From positions 3,348,001 through 3,412,000 of the forward strand of contig NC_135053.1 in NCBI RefSeq assembly GCF_051014685.1: a stretch of DNA of 64,000 bases. Direction: 5' to 3'. A program made the position numbers and the translations under genes. Positions 36,029-49,500 of the stretch are shown here, one piece after another. Numbering within the stretch: position 1 is the first letter of the stretch; every line of letters begins with the position of its first letter. The notes beneath the pieces were generated by a model, which had not been told where the DNA came from, ran no database searches, and saw only the letters and a list, made by a program, of their open reading frames with translations. The DNA is from Ptiloglossa arizonensis. Taxonomy: Eukaryota; Arthropoda; Insecta; Hymenoptera; Colletidae.

Positions 36029-37078
36029 AGGTAAGAAACGCTTGAGAAACTCAAAATTTTTGCAGTTCTGATGCTCGAAAAGAATAACTAGAACTGCCTA
36101 GGGGAAAACTACTCATACCGTTGTAATCGGGCGTGTTTCTACTTTCAGATGCAACAGAAATTTTGCGGATTGGTCAATCCGTTCGCGAGATATGGCAGTT
36201 TGGAGGTAAGAAACGCTTGAGAAACTCCAAATTTTCGCAGTTCTGATGCTCGAAACGAATAACTAGAACGGCCTAGGGGAAAACTACTCATACCGTTGTA
36301 ATCGGGCGAGTTTCTACTTTCAGATGCAACAGAAATTTTGCAGATTAGTCAATCCGTTCGCGAGATATGGCAGTTTTGATGTAAGAAACGCTTGAGAAAC
36401 TCAAAATTTTTGCAGTTCTGATGCTCGAAACGAATAACTAGAACGGCCTAGGGGAAAACTACTCATACCGTTGTAATCGGGCGAGTTTCTACTTTCAGAT
36501 GCAACAGAAATTTTGCGGATTGGTCAATCCGTTCGCGAGATATGGCAGTTTGGAGGTAAGAAACGCTTGGGAAACTCCAAATTTTCGCAGTTCTGATACT
36601 CGAAACGAATAACTAGAACGGCCTAGGGGAAAAGTACGCATACCGTTGTAATCGGGCGAATTTCTACTTTCAGATGCAACAGAAATTTTGCGTATTGGTC
36701 AATCCGTTCGCGAGATATGGCAGTTTGGAGGTAAGAAACGCTTGAGAAACTCAAAATTTTCGCAGTTCTGATGCTCGAACAGAATAACTAGAACGGCCTA
36801 GGGGAAAACTACTCATACCGTTGTAATCGGGCGAGTTTCTACTTTCAGATGCAACAGAAATTTTGCGGATTGGTCAATCCGTTCGCGAGATATGGCAGTT
36901 TTGATGTAAGAAACGCTTGAGAAACTCAAAATATTTGCAGTTCTGATGCTCGAAAAGAATAACTAGAACGGCCTAGGGGAAAACTACTCATACCGTTGTA
37001 ATCGGGCGAGTTTCTACTTTCAGATGCAACAGAAATTTTGCGGATTGGTCAATCCGTTCGCGAGATATGGCAGTTTGG
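36029..37078 (+). repeat. Six C-type monomers between duplications
   Basis: The monomers carry AGAACTGCC with GGGCGTG (36029), GCAGATTAGTC (36204), TTTTTGCAG (36379), GATACTCG (36554), CGAACAG (36729) and AATATTTGCAG (36904). The first five also occur in the same order at 47929-48803. Nothing but satellite is present. Confidence 0.82.
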
Positions 37079-39003
37079 AGGTAAGAAACGCTTGAGAAAC
37101 TCCAAATTTTCGCAGTTCTGATGCTCGAAACGAATAACTAGAACGGCCTAGGGGAAAAGTACGCATACCTTTGTAATCGGGCGAGTTTCTACTTTCAGAT
37201 GCAACAGAAATTTTGAGGATTGGTCAATCCGTTCGCGAGATATGGCAGTTTGGAGGTAAGAAACGCATGAGAAACTCAAAATTTTCACAGTTCTGATGCT
37301 CGAAACGAATAACTAGAACGGCCTAGGGGAAAACTACTCATACCGTTGTAATCGGGCGAGTTTCTACTTTCAGATGCAACAGAAATTTTGCGGATTGGTC
37401 AATCCGTTCGCGAGATATGGCAGTTTGGATGTAAGAAACGCTTGGGAAACTCAAAATTTTCGCAGTTCTGATGCTCGAAACGAATAACTAGAACGGCCTA
37501 GGGGAAAACTACTCATACCGTTGTAATCGGGTAAGTTTCTACTTTCAGACGGAACAGAAATTTGGCGGATTGGTCAATCCGTTCGCGAGATATGGGAGTT
37601 TGGAGGTAAGAAACGCTTGAGAAACTCCAAATTTTCGCAGTTCTGATGCTAGAAACGAATAACTAGAACGGCCTAGGGGAAAAGTACGCATACCTTTGTA
37701 ATCGGGCGAGTTTCTACTTTCAGATGCAACAGAAATTTTGAGGATTGGTCAATCCGTTCGCGAGATATGGCAGTTTGGAGGTAAGAAACGCATGAGAAAC
37801 TCAAAATTTTCACAGTTCTGATGCTCGAAACGAAAAACTAGAACGGCCTAGGGGAAAACTACTCATACCGTTGTAATCGGGCGAGTTTCTACTTTCAGAT
37901 GCAACAGAAATTTTGCGGATTGGTCAATCCGTTCGCGAGATATGGCAGTTTGGATGTAAGAAACGCTTGGGAAACTCAAAATTTTCGCAGTTCTGATGCT
38001 CGAAACGAATAACTAGAACGGCCTAGGGGAAAACTACTCATACCGTTGTAATCGGGTAAGTTTCTACTTTCAGACGGAACAGAAATTTGGCGGATTGGTC
38101 AATCCGTTCGCGAGATATGGGAGTTTGGAGGTAAGAAACGCTTGAGAAACTCCAAATTTTCGCAGTTCTGATGCTAGAAACGAATAACTAGAACGGCCTA
38201 GGGGAAAACTACACATACCGTTGTAATCGGGCGAGTTTCTACTTTCAGATGCAACAGAAATTTTGCGGATTGGTAAATCCGTTCGCGAGATATGGCAGTT
38301 TGGAGGTAAGAAACGCTTGGGAAACTCCAAATTTTCGCAGTTCTGATACTCGAAACGAATAACTAGAACGGCCTAGGGGAAAAGTACGCATACCGTTGTA
38401 ATCGGGCGAATTTCTGCTTTCAGATGCAACAGAAATTTTGCGTATTGGTCAATCCGTTCGCGAGATATGGCAGTTTGGATGTAAGAAACGCTTGAGAAAC
38501 TCAAAATTTTCGCAGTTCTGATGCTCGAACAGAATAACTAGAACGGCCTAGGGGAAAACTACTCATACCGTTGTAATCGGGCGAGTTTCTACTTTCAGAT
38601 GCAACAGAAATTTTGTGGATTGGTCAATCCGTTCGCGAGATATGGCAGTTTGGAGATAAGAAACGCTTGAGAAACTCAAAATTATCGCAGTTCTGATGCT
38701 CGAAACGAATAACTAGAACGGCCTAGGGGAAAAGTACGCATACCTTTGCAATCGGGCGAGCTTCTACTTTCAGATGCAACAGAAATTTTGCGGATTGGTC
38801 AATCCGTTCGCGAGATATGGCAGTTTGGAGGTAAGAAACGCTTCAGAAACTCAAAATATTTGCAGTTCTGATGCTCGAAAAGAATAACTAGAACGGCCTA
38901 GGGGAAAACTACTCATACCGTTGTAATCGGGCGAGTTTCTACTTTCAGATGCAACAGAAATTTTGCGGATTGGTCAATCCGTTCGCGAGATATGGCAGTT
39001 TGG
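37079..39003 (+). repeat. Eleven-monomer tandem duplication, first copy (1925 bp)
   Basis: The unit starts with a CTCCAAATTTTCG / CTTTGTAATC / TTTTGAGG monomer and contains the GGGTAAG / ACGGAAC type twice, three monomers apart (near 37531 and 38056). The same order restarts at 39004. One private change is CGAAAAACTAG near 37831. Two minus-strand open frames that can be drawn here are products of the satellite, not genes. Confidence 0.84.
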
Positions 39004-40753
39004 AGGTAAGAAACGCTTGAGAAACTCCAAATTTTCGCAGTTCTGATGCTCGAAACGAATAACTAGAACGGCCTAGGGGAAAAGTACGCATACCTTTGTA
39101 ATCGGGCGAGTTTCTACTTTCAGATGCAACAGAAATTTTGAGGATTGGTCAATCCGTTCGCGAGATATGGCAGTTTGGAGGTAAGAAACGCATGAGAAAC
39201 TCAAAATTTTCACAGTTCTGATGCTCGAAACGAATAACTAGAACGGCCTAGGGGAAAACTACTCATACCGTTGTAATCGGGCGAGTTTCTACTTTCAGAT
39301 GCAACAGAAATTTTGCGGATTGGTCAATCCGTTCGCGAGATATGGCAGTTTGGATGTAAGAAACGCTTGGGAAACTCAAAATTTTCGCAGTTCTGATGCT
39401 CGAAACGAATAACTAGAACGGCCTAGGGGAAAACTACTCATACCGTTGTAATCGGGTAAGTTTCTACTTTCAGACGGAACAGAAATTTGGCGGATTGGTC
39501 AATCCGTTCGCGAGATATGGGAGTTTGGAGGTAAGAAACGCTTGAGAAACTCCAAATTTTCGCAGTTCTGATGCTAGAAACGAATAACTAGAACGGCCTA
39601 GGGGAAAAGTACGCATACCTTTGTAATCGGGCGAGTTTCTACTTTCAGATGCAACAGAAATTTTGAGGATTGGTCAATCCGTTCGCGAGATATGGCAGTT
39701 TGGAGGTAAGAAACGCATGAGAAACTCAAAATTTTCACAGTTCTGATGCTCGAAACGAATAACTAGAACGGCCTAGGGGAAAACTACTCATACCGTTGTA
39801 ATCGGGCGAGTTTCTACTTTCAGATGCAACAGAAATTTTGCGGATTGGTCAATCCGTTCGCGAGATATGGCAGTTTGGATGTAAGAAACGCTTGGGAAAC
39901 TCAAAATTTTCGCAGTTCTGATGCTCGAAACGAATAACTAGAACGGCCTAGGGGAAAACTACTCATACCGTTGTAATCGGGTAAGTTTCTACTTTCAGAC
40001 GGAACAGAAATTTGGCGGATTGGTCAATCCGTTCGCGAGATATGGGAGTTTGGAGGTAAGAAACGCTTGAGAAACTCCAAATTTTCGCAGTTCTGATGCT
40101 AGAAACGAATAACTAGAACGGCCTAGGGGAAAACTACACATACCGTTGTAATCGGGCGAGTTTCTACTTTCAGATGCAACAGAAATTTTGCGGATTGGTA
40201 AATCCGTTCGCGAGATATGGCAGTTTGGAGGTAAGAAACGCTTGGGAAACTCCAAATTTTCGCAGTTCTGATACTCGAAACGAATAACTAGAACGGCCTA
40301 GGGGAAAAGTACGCATACCATTGTAATCGGGCGAATTTCTGCTTTCAGATGCAACAGAAATTTTGCGTATTGGTCAATCCGTTCGCGAGATATGGCAGTT
40401 TGGATGTAAGAAACGCTTGAGAAACTCAAAATTTTCGCAGTTCTGATGCTCGAACAGAATAACTAGAACGGCCTAGGGGAAAACTACTCATACCGTTGTA
40501 ATCGGGCGAGTTTCTACTTTCAGATGCAACAGAAATTTTGCGGATTGGTCAATCCGTTCGCGAGATATGGCAGTTTGGAGATAAGAAACGCTTGAGAAAC
40601 TCAAAATTATCGCAGTTCTGATGCTCGAAACGAATAACTAGAACGGCCTAGGGGAAAAGTACGCATACCTTTGCAATCGGGCGAGCTTCTACTTTCAGAT
40701 GCAACAGAAATTTTGCGGATTGGTCAATCCGTTCGCGAGATATGGCAGTTTGG
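39004..40753 (+). repeat. Eleven-monomer tandem duplication, second copy (10 monomers kept)
   Basis: This follows 37079-38828 at an offset of 1925. The next monomer (40754, AGAACTGCC) replaces the expected AATATTTGCAG type, so the copy is cut one monomer short of a full unit. Confidence 0.83.
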
Positions 40754-41453
40754 AGGTAAGAAACGCTTGAGAAACTCAAAATTTTTGCAGTTCTGATGCT
40801 CGAAAAGAATAACTAGAACTGCCTAGGGGAAAACTACTCATACCGTTGTAATCGGGCGTGTTTCTACTTTCAGATGCAACAGAAATTTTGCGGATTGGTC
40901 AATCCGTTCGCGAGATATGGCAGTTTGGAGGTAAGAAACGCTTGAGAAACTCCAAATTTTCGCAGTTCTGATGCTCGAAACGAATAACTAGAACGGCCTA
41001 GGGGAAAACTACTCATACCTTTGTAATCGGGCGAGTTTCTACTTTCAGATGCAACAGAAATTTTGCGTATTGGTCAAACCGTTCGCGAGATATGGCAGTT
41101 TGGAGGTAAGAAACGCTTGAGAAACTCAAAATTTTCGCAGTCCTGATGCTCGAACAGAATAACTAGAACGGCCTAGGGGAAAACTTCTCATACCATTGTA
41201 ATCGGGCGAGTTTCTACTTTCAGATGCAACAGAAATTTTGCGGATTGGTCAATCCGTTCGCGAGATATGGCAGTTTGGATGTAAGAAACGCTTGAGAGAC
41301 TCAAAATTTTCGCCGTTCTGATGCTCGAAACGAATAACTAGAACGGCCTAGGGGAAAACTACTCAAACCGTTGTAATCGGGTAAGTTTCTACTTTCAGAC
41401 GGAACAGAAATTTGGCGGATTGGTCAATCCGTTCGCGAGATATGGCAGTTTGG
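40754..41453 (+). repeat. Four-monomer spacer block, copy 1
   Basis: Its order is a GGGCGTG monomer, a GCGTATTGGTCAAACCG monomer, a GCAGTCCTG monomer with CTTCTCATACCATTG, and a GAGAGACTC / CGCCGTTCTG / GGGTAAG / ACGGAAC monomer. The same four, with a different front half on the first, occur 3325 bp later at 44079-44778. Both times they stand directly before five-monomer units, which makes a larger 19-monomer period. Confidence 0.85.
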
Positions 41454-44078
41454 ATGTAAGAAACGCTTGAGAAACTCAAAATTTTCGCAGTTCTGATGCT
41501 CGAACAGAATAACTAGAACGGCCTAGGGGAAAACTACTCATACCGTTGTAATCGGGCGAGTTTCTACTTTCAGATGCAACAGAAATTTTGTGGATTGGTC
41601 AATCCGTTCGCGAGATATGGCAGTTTGGAGATAAGAAACGCTTGAGAAACTCAAAATTATCGCAGTTCTGATGCTCGAAACGAATAACTAGAACGGCCTA
41701 GGGGAAAAGTACGCATACCTTTGCAATCGGGCGAGCTTCTACTTTCAGATGCAACAGAAATTTTGCGGATTGGTCAATCCGTTCGCGAGATATGGCAGTT
41801 TGGAGGTAAGAAACGCTTGAGAAACTCAAAATATTTGCAGTTCTGATGCTCGAAAAGAATAACTAGAACGGCCTAGGGGAAAACTACTCATACCGTTGTA
41901 ATCGGGCGAGTTTCTACTTTCAGATGCAACAGAAATTTTGCGGATTGGTCAATCCGTTCGCGAGATATGGCAGTTTGGAGGTAAGAAACGCTTGAGAAAC
42001 TCCAAATTTTCGCAGTTCTGATGCTCGAAACGAATAACTAGAACGGCCTAGGGGAAAAGTACGCATACCTTTGTAATCGGGCGAGTTTCTACTTTCAGAT
42101 GCAACAGAAATTTTGAGGATTGGTCAATCCGTTCGCGAGATATGGCAGCTTGGAGGTAAGAAACGCATGAGAAACTCAAAATTTTCACAGTTCTGATGCT
42201 CGAAACGAATAACTAGAACGGCCTAGGGGAAAACTACTCATACCGTTGTAATCGGGTAAGTTTCTACTTTCAGACGGAACAGAAATTTGGCGGATTGGTC
42301 AATCCGTTCGCGAGATATGGCAGTTTGGATGTAAGAAACGCTTGAGAAACTCAAAATTTTCGCAGTTCTGATGCTCGAACAGAATAACTAGAACGGCCTA
42401 GGGGAAAACTACTCATACCGTTGTAATCGGGCGAGTTTCTACTTTCAGATGCAACAGAAATTTTGTGGATTGGTCAATCCGTTCGCGAGATATGGCAGTT
42501 TGGAGATAAGAAACGCTTGAGAAACTCAAAATTATCGCAGTTCTGATGCTCGAAACGAATAACTAGAACGGCCTAGGGGAAAAGTACGCATACCTTTGCA
42601 ATCGGGCGAGCTTCTACTTTCAGATGCAACAGAAATTTTGCGGATTGGTCAATCCGTTCGCGAGATATGGCAGTTTGGAGGTAAGAAACGCTTGAGAAAC
42701 TCAAAATATTTGCAGTTCTGATGCTCGAAAAGAATAACTAGAACGGCCTAGGGGAAAACTACTCATACCGTTGTAATCGGGCGAGTTTCTACTTTCAGAT
42801 GCAACAGAAATTTTGCGGATTGGTCAATCCGTTCGCGAGATATGGCAGTTTGGAGGTAAGAAACGCTTGAGAAACTCCAAATTTTCGCAGTTCTGATGCT
42901 CGAAACGAATAACTAGAACGGCCTAGGGGAAAAGTACGCATACCTTTGTAATCGGGCGAGTTTCTACTTTCAGATGCAACAGAAATTTTGAGGATTGGTC
43001 AATCCGTTCGCGAGATATGGCAGCTTGGAGGTAAGAAACGCATGAGAAACTCAAAATTTTCACAGTTCTGATGCTCGAAACGAATAACTAGAACGGCCTA
43101 GGGGAAAACTACTCATACCGTTGTAATCGGGTAAGTTTCTACTTTCAGACGGAACAGAAATTTGGCGGATTGGTCAATCCGTTCGCGAGATATGGCAGTT
43201 TGGATGTAAGAAACGCTTGAGAAACTCAAAATTTTCGCAGTTCTGATGCTCGAACAGAATAACTAGAACGGCCTAGGGGAAAACTACTCATACCGTTGTA
43301 ATCGGGCGAGTTTCTACTTTCAGATGCAACAGAAATTTTGTGGATTGGTCAATCCGTTCGCGAGATATGGCAGTTTGGAGATAAGAAACGCTTGAGAAAC
43401 TCAAAATTATCGCAGTTCTGATGCTCGAAACGAATAACTAGAACGGCCTAGGGGAAAAGTACGCATACCTTTGCAATCGGGCGAGCTTCTACTTTCAGAT
43501 GCAACAGAAATTTTGCGGATTGGTCAATCCGTTCGCGAGATATGGCAGTTTGGAGGTAAGAAACGCTTGAGAAACTCAAAATATTTGCAGTTCTGATGCT
43601 CGAAAAGAATAACTAGAACGGCCTAGGGGAAAACTACTCATACCGTTGTAATCGGGCGAGTTTCTACTTTCAGATGCAACAGAAATTTTGCGGATTGGTC
43701 AATCCGTTCGCGAGATATGGCAGTTTGGAGGTAAGAAACGCTTGAGAAACTCCAAATTTTCGCAGTTCTGATGCTCGAAACGAATAACTAGAACGGCCTA
43801 GGGGAAAAGTACGCATACCTTTGTAATCGGGCGAGTTTCTACTTTCAGATGCAACAGAAATTTTGAGGATTGGTCAATCCGTTCGCGAGATATGGCAGCT
43901 TGGAGGTAAGAAACGCATGAGAAACTCAAAATTTTCACAGTTCTGATGCTCGAAACGAATAACTAGAACGGCCTAGGGGAAAAGTACGCATACCGTTGTA
44001 ATCGGGCGAATTTCTGCTTTCAGATGCAACAGAAATTTTGCGTATTGGTCAATCCGTTCGCGAGATATGGCAGTTTGG
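41454..44078 (+). repeat. Five-monomer higher-order repeat, three units (3 x 875 bp)
   Basis: Units start at 41454, 42329 and 43204. Monomer order is CGAACAG with TTTTGTGGATTGG, then AGATAAG with AAATTATCG and GCAATCGGGCGAGC, then AATATTTGCAG, then a TTTTGAGG monomer ending in GGCAGCTTGG, then GCATGAG with GGGTAAG / ACGGAAC. The private GGCAGCTTGG appears near 42145, 43020 and 43895, exactly 875 apart. The last monomer of the third unit (43904) is a hybrid: its front is type five, but its back half has GGGCGAATTTCTGC and GCGTATTGG. Confidence 0.92.
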
Positions 44079-44778
44079 ATGTAAGAAACGCTTGAGAAAC
44101 TCAAAATTTTCGCAGTTCTGATGCTCGAACAGAATAACTAGAACGGCCTAGGGGAAAACTACTCATACCGTTGTAATCGGGCGTGTTTCTACTTTCAGAT
44201 GCAACAGAAATTTTGCGGATTGGTCAATCCGTTCGCGAGATATGGCAGTTTGGAGGTAAGAAACGCTTGAGAAACTCCAAATTTTCGCAGTTCTGATGCT
44301 CGAAACGAATAACTAGAACGGCCTAGGGGAAAACTACTCATACCTTTGTAATCGGGCGAGTTTCTACTTTCAGATGCAACAGAAATTTTGCGTATTGGTC
44401 AAACCGTTCGCGAGATATGGCAGTTTGGAGGTAAGAAACGCTTGAGAAACTCAAAATTTTCGCAGTCCTGATGCTCGAACAGAATAACTAGAACGGCCTA
44501 GGGGAAAACTTCTCATACCATTGTAATCGGGCGAGTTTCTACTTTCAGATGCAACAGAAATTTTGCGGATTGGTCAATCCGTTCGCGAGATATGGCAGTT
44601 TGGATGTAAGAAACGCTTGAGAGACTCAAAATTTTCGCCGTTCTGATGCTCGAAACGAATAACTAGAACGGCCTAGGGGAAAACTACTCAAACCGTTGTA
44701 ATCGGGTAAGTTTCTACTTTCAGACGGAACAGAAATTTGGCGGATTGGTCAATCCGTTCGCGAGATATGGCAGTTTGG
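44079..44778 (+). repeat. Four-monomer spacer block, copy 2
   Basis: This matches 40754-41453 at an offset of 3325, apart from the front half of the first monomer, which here is the CGAACAG type. It separates two runs of the same five-monomer higher-order repeat, so it was duplicated together with them. Confidence 0.85.
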
Positions 44779-46528
44779 ATGTAAGAAACGCTTGAGAAAC
44801 TCAAAATTTTCGCAGTTCTGATGCTCGAACAGAATAACTAGAACGGCCTAGGGGAAAACTACTCATACCGTTGTAATCGGGCGAGTTTCTACTTTCAGAT
44901 GCAACAGAAATTTTGTGGATTGGTCAATCCGTTCGCGAGATATGGCAGTTTGGAGATAAGAAACGCTTGAGAAACTCAAAATTATCGCAGTTCTGATGCT
45001 CGAAACGAATAACTAGAACGGCCTAGGGGAAAAGTACGCATACCTTTGCAATCGGGCGAGCTTCTACTTTCAGATGCAACAGAAATTTTGCGGATTGGTC
45101 AATCCGTTCGCGAGATATGGCAGTTTGGAGGTAAGAAACGCTTGAGAAACTCAAAATATTTGCAGTTCTGATGCTCGAAAAGAATAACTAGAACGGCCTA
45201 GGGGAAAACTACTCATACCGTTGTAATCGGGCGAGTTTCTACTTTCAGATGCAACAGAAATTTTGCGGATTGGTCAATCCGTTCGCGAGATATGGCAGTT
45301 TGGAGGTAAGAAACGCTTGAGAAACTCCAAATTTTCGCAGTTCTGATGCTCGAAACGAATAACTAGAACGGCCTAGGGGAAAAGTACGCATACCTTTGTA
45401 ATCGGGCGAGTTTCTACTTTCAGATGCAACAGAAATTTTGAGGATTGGTCAATCCGTTCGCGAGATATGGCAGCTTGGAGGTAAGAAACGCATGAGAAAC
45501 TCAAAATTTTCACAGTTCTGATGCTCGAAACGAATAACTAGAACGGCCTAGGGGAAAACTACTCATACCGTTGTAATCGGGTAAGTTTCTACTTTCAGAC
45601 GGAACAGAAATTTGGCGGATTGGTCAATCCGTTCGCGAGATATGGCAGTTTGGATGTAAGAAACGCTTGAGAAACTCAAAATTTTCGCAGTTCTGATGCT
45701 CGAACAGAATAACTAGAACGGCCTAGGGGAAAACTACTCATACCGTTGTAATCGGGCGAGTTTCTACTTTCAGATGCAACAGAAATTTTGTGGATTGGTC
45801 AATCCGTTCGCGAGATATGGCAGTTTGGAGATAAGAAACGCTTGAGAAACTCAAAATTATCGCAGTTCTGATGCTCGAAACGAATAACTAGAACGGCCTA
45901 GGGGAAAAGTACGCATACCTTTGCAATCGGGCGAGCTTCTACTTTCAGATGCAACAGAAATTTTGCGGATTGGTCAATCCGTTCGCGAGATATGGCAGTT
46001 TGGAGGTAAGAAACGCTTGAGAAACTCAAAATATTTGCAGTTCTGATGCTCGAAAAGAATAACTAGAACGGCCTAGGGGAAAACTACTCATACCGTTGTA
46101 ATCGGGCGAGTTTCTACTTTCAGATGCAACAGAAATTTTGCGGATTGGTCAATCCGTTCGCGAGATATGGCAGTTTGGAGGTAAGAAACGCTTGAGAAAC
46201 TCCAAATTTTCGCAGTTCTGATGCTCGAAACGAATAACTAGAACGGCCTAGGGGAAAAGTACGCATACCTTTGTAATCGGGCGAGTTTCTACTTTCAGAT
46301 GCAACAGAAATTTTGAGGATTGGTCAATCCGTTCGCGAGATATGGCAGCTTGGAGGTAAGAAACGCATGAGAAACTCAAAATTTTCACAGTTCTGATGCT
46401 CGAAACGAATAACTAGAACGGCCTAGGGGAAAACTACTCATACCGTTGTAATCGGGCGAGTTTCTACTTTCAGATGCAACAGAAATTTTGCGGATTGGTC
46501 AATCCGTTCGCGAGATATGGCAGTTTGG
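44779..46528 (+). repeat. Five-monomer higher-order repeat, two more units (2 x 875 bp)
   Basis: Units start at 44779 and 45654, with the same monomer order as 41454-44078 and the private GGCAGCTTGG near 45470 and 46345. The fifth monomer of the second unit (46354) keeps the GCATGAG front but ends with a normal GCGGATTGG back half in place of GGGTAAG / ACGGAAC, which marks the exit from the repeat. Confidence 0.91.
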
Positions 46529-49500
46529 ATGTAAGAAACGCTTGGGAAACTCAAAATTTTCGCAGTTCTGATGCTCGAAACGAATAACTAGAACGGCCTA
46601 GGGGAAAACTACTCATACCGTTGTAATCGGGTAAGTTTCTACTTTCAGACGGAACAGAAATTTGGCGGATTGGTCAATCCGTTCGCGAGATATGGGAGTT
46701 TGGAGGTAAGAAACGCTTGAGAAACTCCAAATTTTCGCAGTTCTGATGCTAGAAACGAATAACTAGAACGGCCTAGGGGAAAAGTACGCATACCTTTGTA
46801 ATCGGGCGAGTTTCTACTTTCAGATGCAACAGAAATTTTGAGGATTGGTCAATCCGTTCGCGAGATATGGCAGTTTGGAGGTAAGAAACGCATGAGAAAC
46901 TCAAAATTTTCACAGTTCTGATGCTCGAAACGAATAACTAGAACGGCCTAGGGGAAAACTACTCATACCGTTGTAATCGGGCGAGTTTCTACTTTCAGAT
47001 GCAACAGAAATTTTGCGGATTGGTCAATCCGTTCGCGAGATATGGCAGTTTGGATGTAAGAAACGCTTGGGAAACTCAAAATTTTCGCAGTTCTGATGCT
47101 CGAAACGAATAACTAGAACGGCCTAGGGGAAAACTACTCATACCGTTGTAATCGGGTAAGTTTCTACTTTCAGACGGAACAGAAATTTGGCGGATTGGTC
47201 AATCCGTTCGCGAGATATGGGAGTTTGGAGGTAAGAAACGCTTGAGAAACTCCAAATTTTCGCAGTTCTGATGCTAGAAACGAATAACTAGAACGGCCTA
47301 GGGGAAAACTACACATACCGTTGTAATCGGGCGAGTTTCTACTTTCAGATGCAACAGAAATTTTGCGGATTGGTAAATCCGTTCGCGAGATATGGCAGTT
47401 TGGAGGTAAGAAACGCTTGGGAAACTCCAAATTTTCGCAGTTCTGATACTCGAAACGAATAACTAGAACGGCCTAGGGGAAAAGTACGCATACCGTTGTA
47501 ATCGGGCGAATTTCTGCTTTCAGATGCAACAGAAATTTTGCGTATTGGTCAATCCGTTCGCGAGATATGGCAGTTTGGATGTAAGAAACGCTTGAGAAAC
47601 TCAAAATTTTCGCAGTTCTGATGCTCGAACAGAATAACTAGAACGGCCTAGGGGAAAACTACTCATACCGTTGTAATCGGGCGAGTTTCTACTTTCAGAT
47701 GCAACAGAAATTTTGCGGATTGGTCAATCCGTTCGCGAGATATGGCAGTTTGGAGATAAGAAACGCTTGAGAAACTCAAAATTATCGCAGTTCTGATGCT
47801 CGAAACGAATAACTAGAACGGCCTAGGGGAAAAGTACGCATACCTTTGCAATCGGGCGAGCTTCTACTTTCAGATGCAACAGAAATTTTGCGGATTGGTC
47901 AATCCGTTCGCGAGATATGGCAGTTTGGAGGTAAGAAACGCTTGAGAAACTCAAAATTTTTGCAGTTCTGATGCTCGAAAAGAATAACTAGAACTGCCTA
48001 GGGGAAAACTACTCATACCGTTGTAATCGGGCGTGTTTCTACTTTCAGATGCAACAGAAATTTTGCGGATTGGTCAATCCGTTCGCGAGATATGGCAGTT
48101 TGGAGGTAAGAAACGCTTGAGAAACTCCAAATTTTCGCAGTTCTGATGCTCGAAGCGAATAACTAGAACGGCCTAGGGGAAAACTACTCATACCGTTGTA
48201 ATCGGGCGAGTTTCTACTTTCAGATGCAACAGAAATTTTGCAGATTAGTCAATCCGTTCGCGAGATATGGCAGTTTTGATGTAAGAAACGCTTGAGAAAC
48301 TCAAAATTTTTGCAGTTCTGATGCTCGAAACGAATAACTAGAACGGCCTAGGGGAAAACTACTCATACCGTTGTAATCGGGCGAGTTTCTACTTTCAGAT
48401 GCAACAGAAATTTTGCGGATTGGTCAATCCGTTCGCGAGATATGGCAGTTTGGAGGTAAGAAACGCTTGGGAAACTCCAAATTTTCGCAGTTCTGATACT
48501 CGAAACGAATAACTAGAACGGCCTAGGGGAAAAGTACGCATACCGTTGTAATCGGGCGAATTTCTACTTTCAGATGCAACAGAAATTTTGCGTATTGGTC
48601 AATCCGTTCGCGAGATATGGCAGTTTGGAGGTAAGAAACGCTTGAGAAACTCAAAATTTTCGCAGTTCTGATGCTCGAACAGAATAACTAGAACGGCCTA
48701 GGGGAAAACTACTCATACCGTTGTAATCGGGCGAGTTTCTACTTTCAGATGCAACAGAAATTTTGCGGATTGGTCAATCCGTTCGCGAGATATGGCAGTT
48801 TGGATGTAAGAAACGCTTGAGAAACTCAAAATTTTCGCAGTTCTGATGCTCGAAACGAATAACTAGAAAGGCCTAGGGGAAAACTACTCATACCGTTGTA
48901 AACGGGCGAGTTTCTACTTTCAGATGCAACAGAAATTTTGCGGATTGGTCAATCCGTTCGCGAGATATGGCAGTTTGGAGATAAGAAACGCTTGAGAAAC
49001 TCAAAATTTTCGCAGTTCTGATGCTCGAAACGAATAACTAGAACGGCCTAGGGGAAAAGTACGCATACCTTTGCAATCGGGCGAGCTTCTACTTTCAGAT
49101 GCAACAGAAATTTTGCGGATTAGTCAATCCGTTCGCGAGATATGGCAGTTTTGATGTAAGAAACGCTTGAGAAACTCAAAATATTTGCAGTTCTGATGCT
49201 CGAAAAGAATAACTAGAACGGCCTAGGGGAAAACTACTCATACCGTTGTAATCGGGCGAGTTTCTACTTTCAGATGCAACAGAAATTTTGCGTATTGGTC
49301 AAACCGTTCGCGAGATATGGCAGTTTGGAGGTAAGAAACGCTTGAGAAACTCAAAATTTTCGCAGTCCTGATGCTCGAACAGAATAACTAGGACGGCCTA
49401 GGGGAAAACTACTCATACCGTTGTAATCGGGCGAGTTTCTACTTTCAGATGCAACAGAAATTTTGCGGATTGGTCAATCCGTTCGCGAGATATGGCAGTT

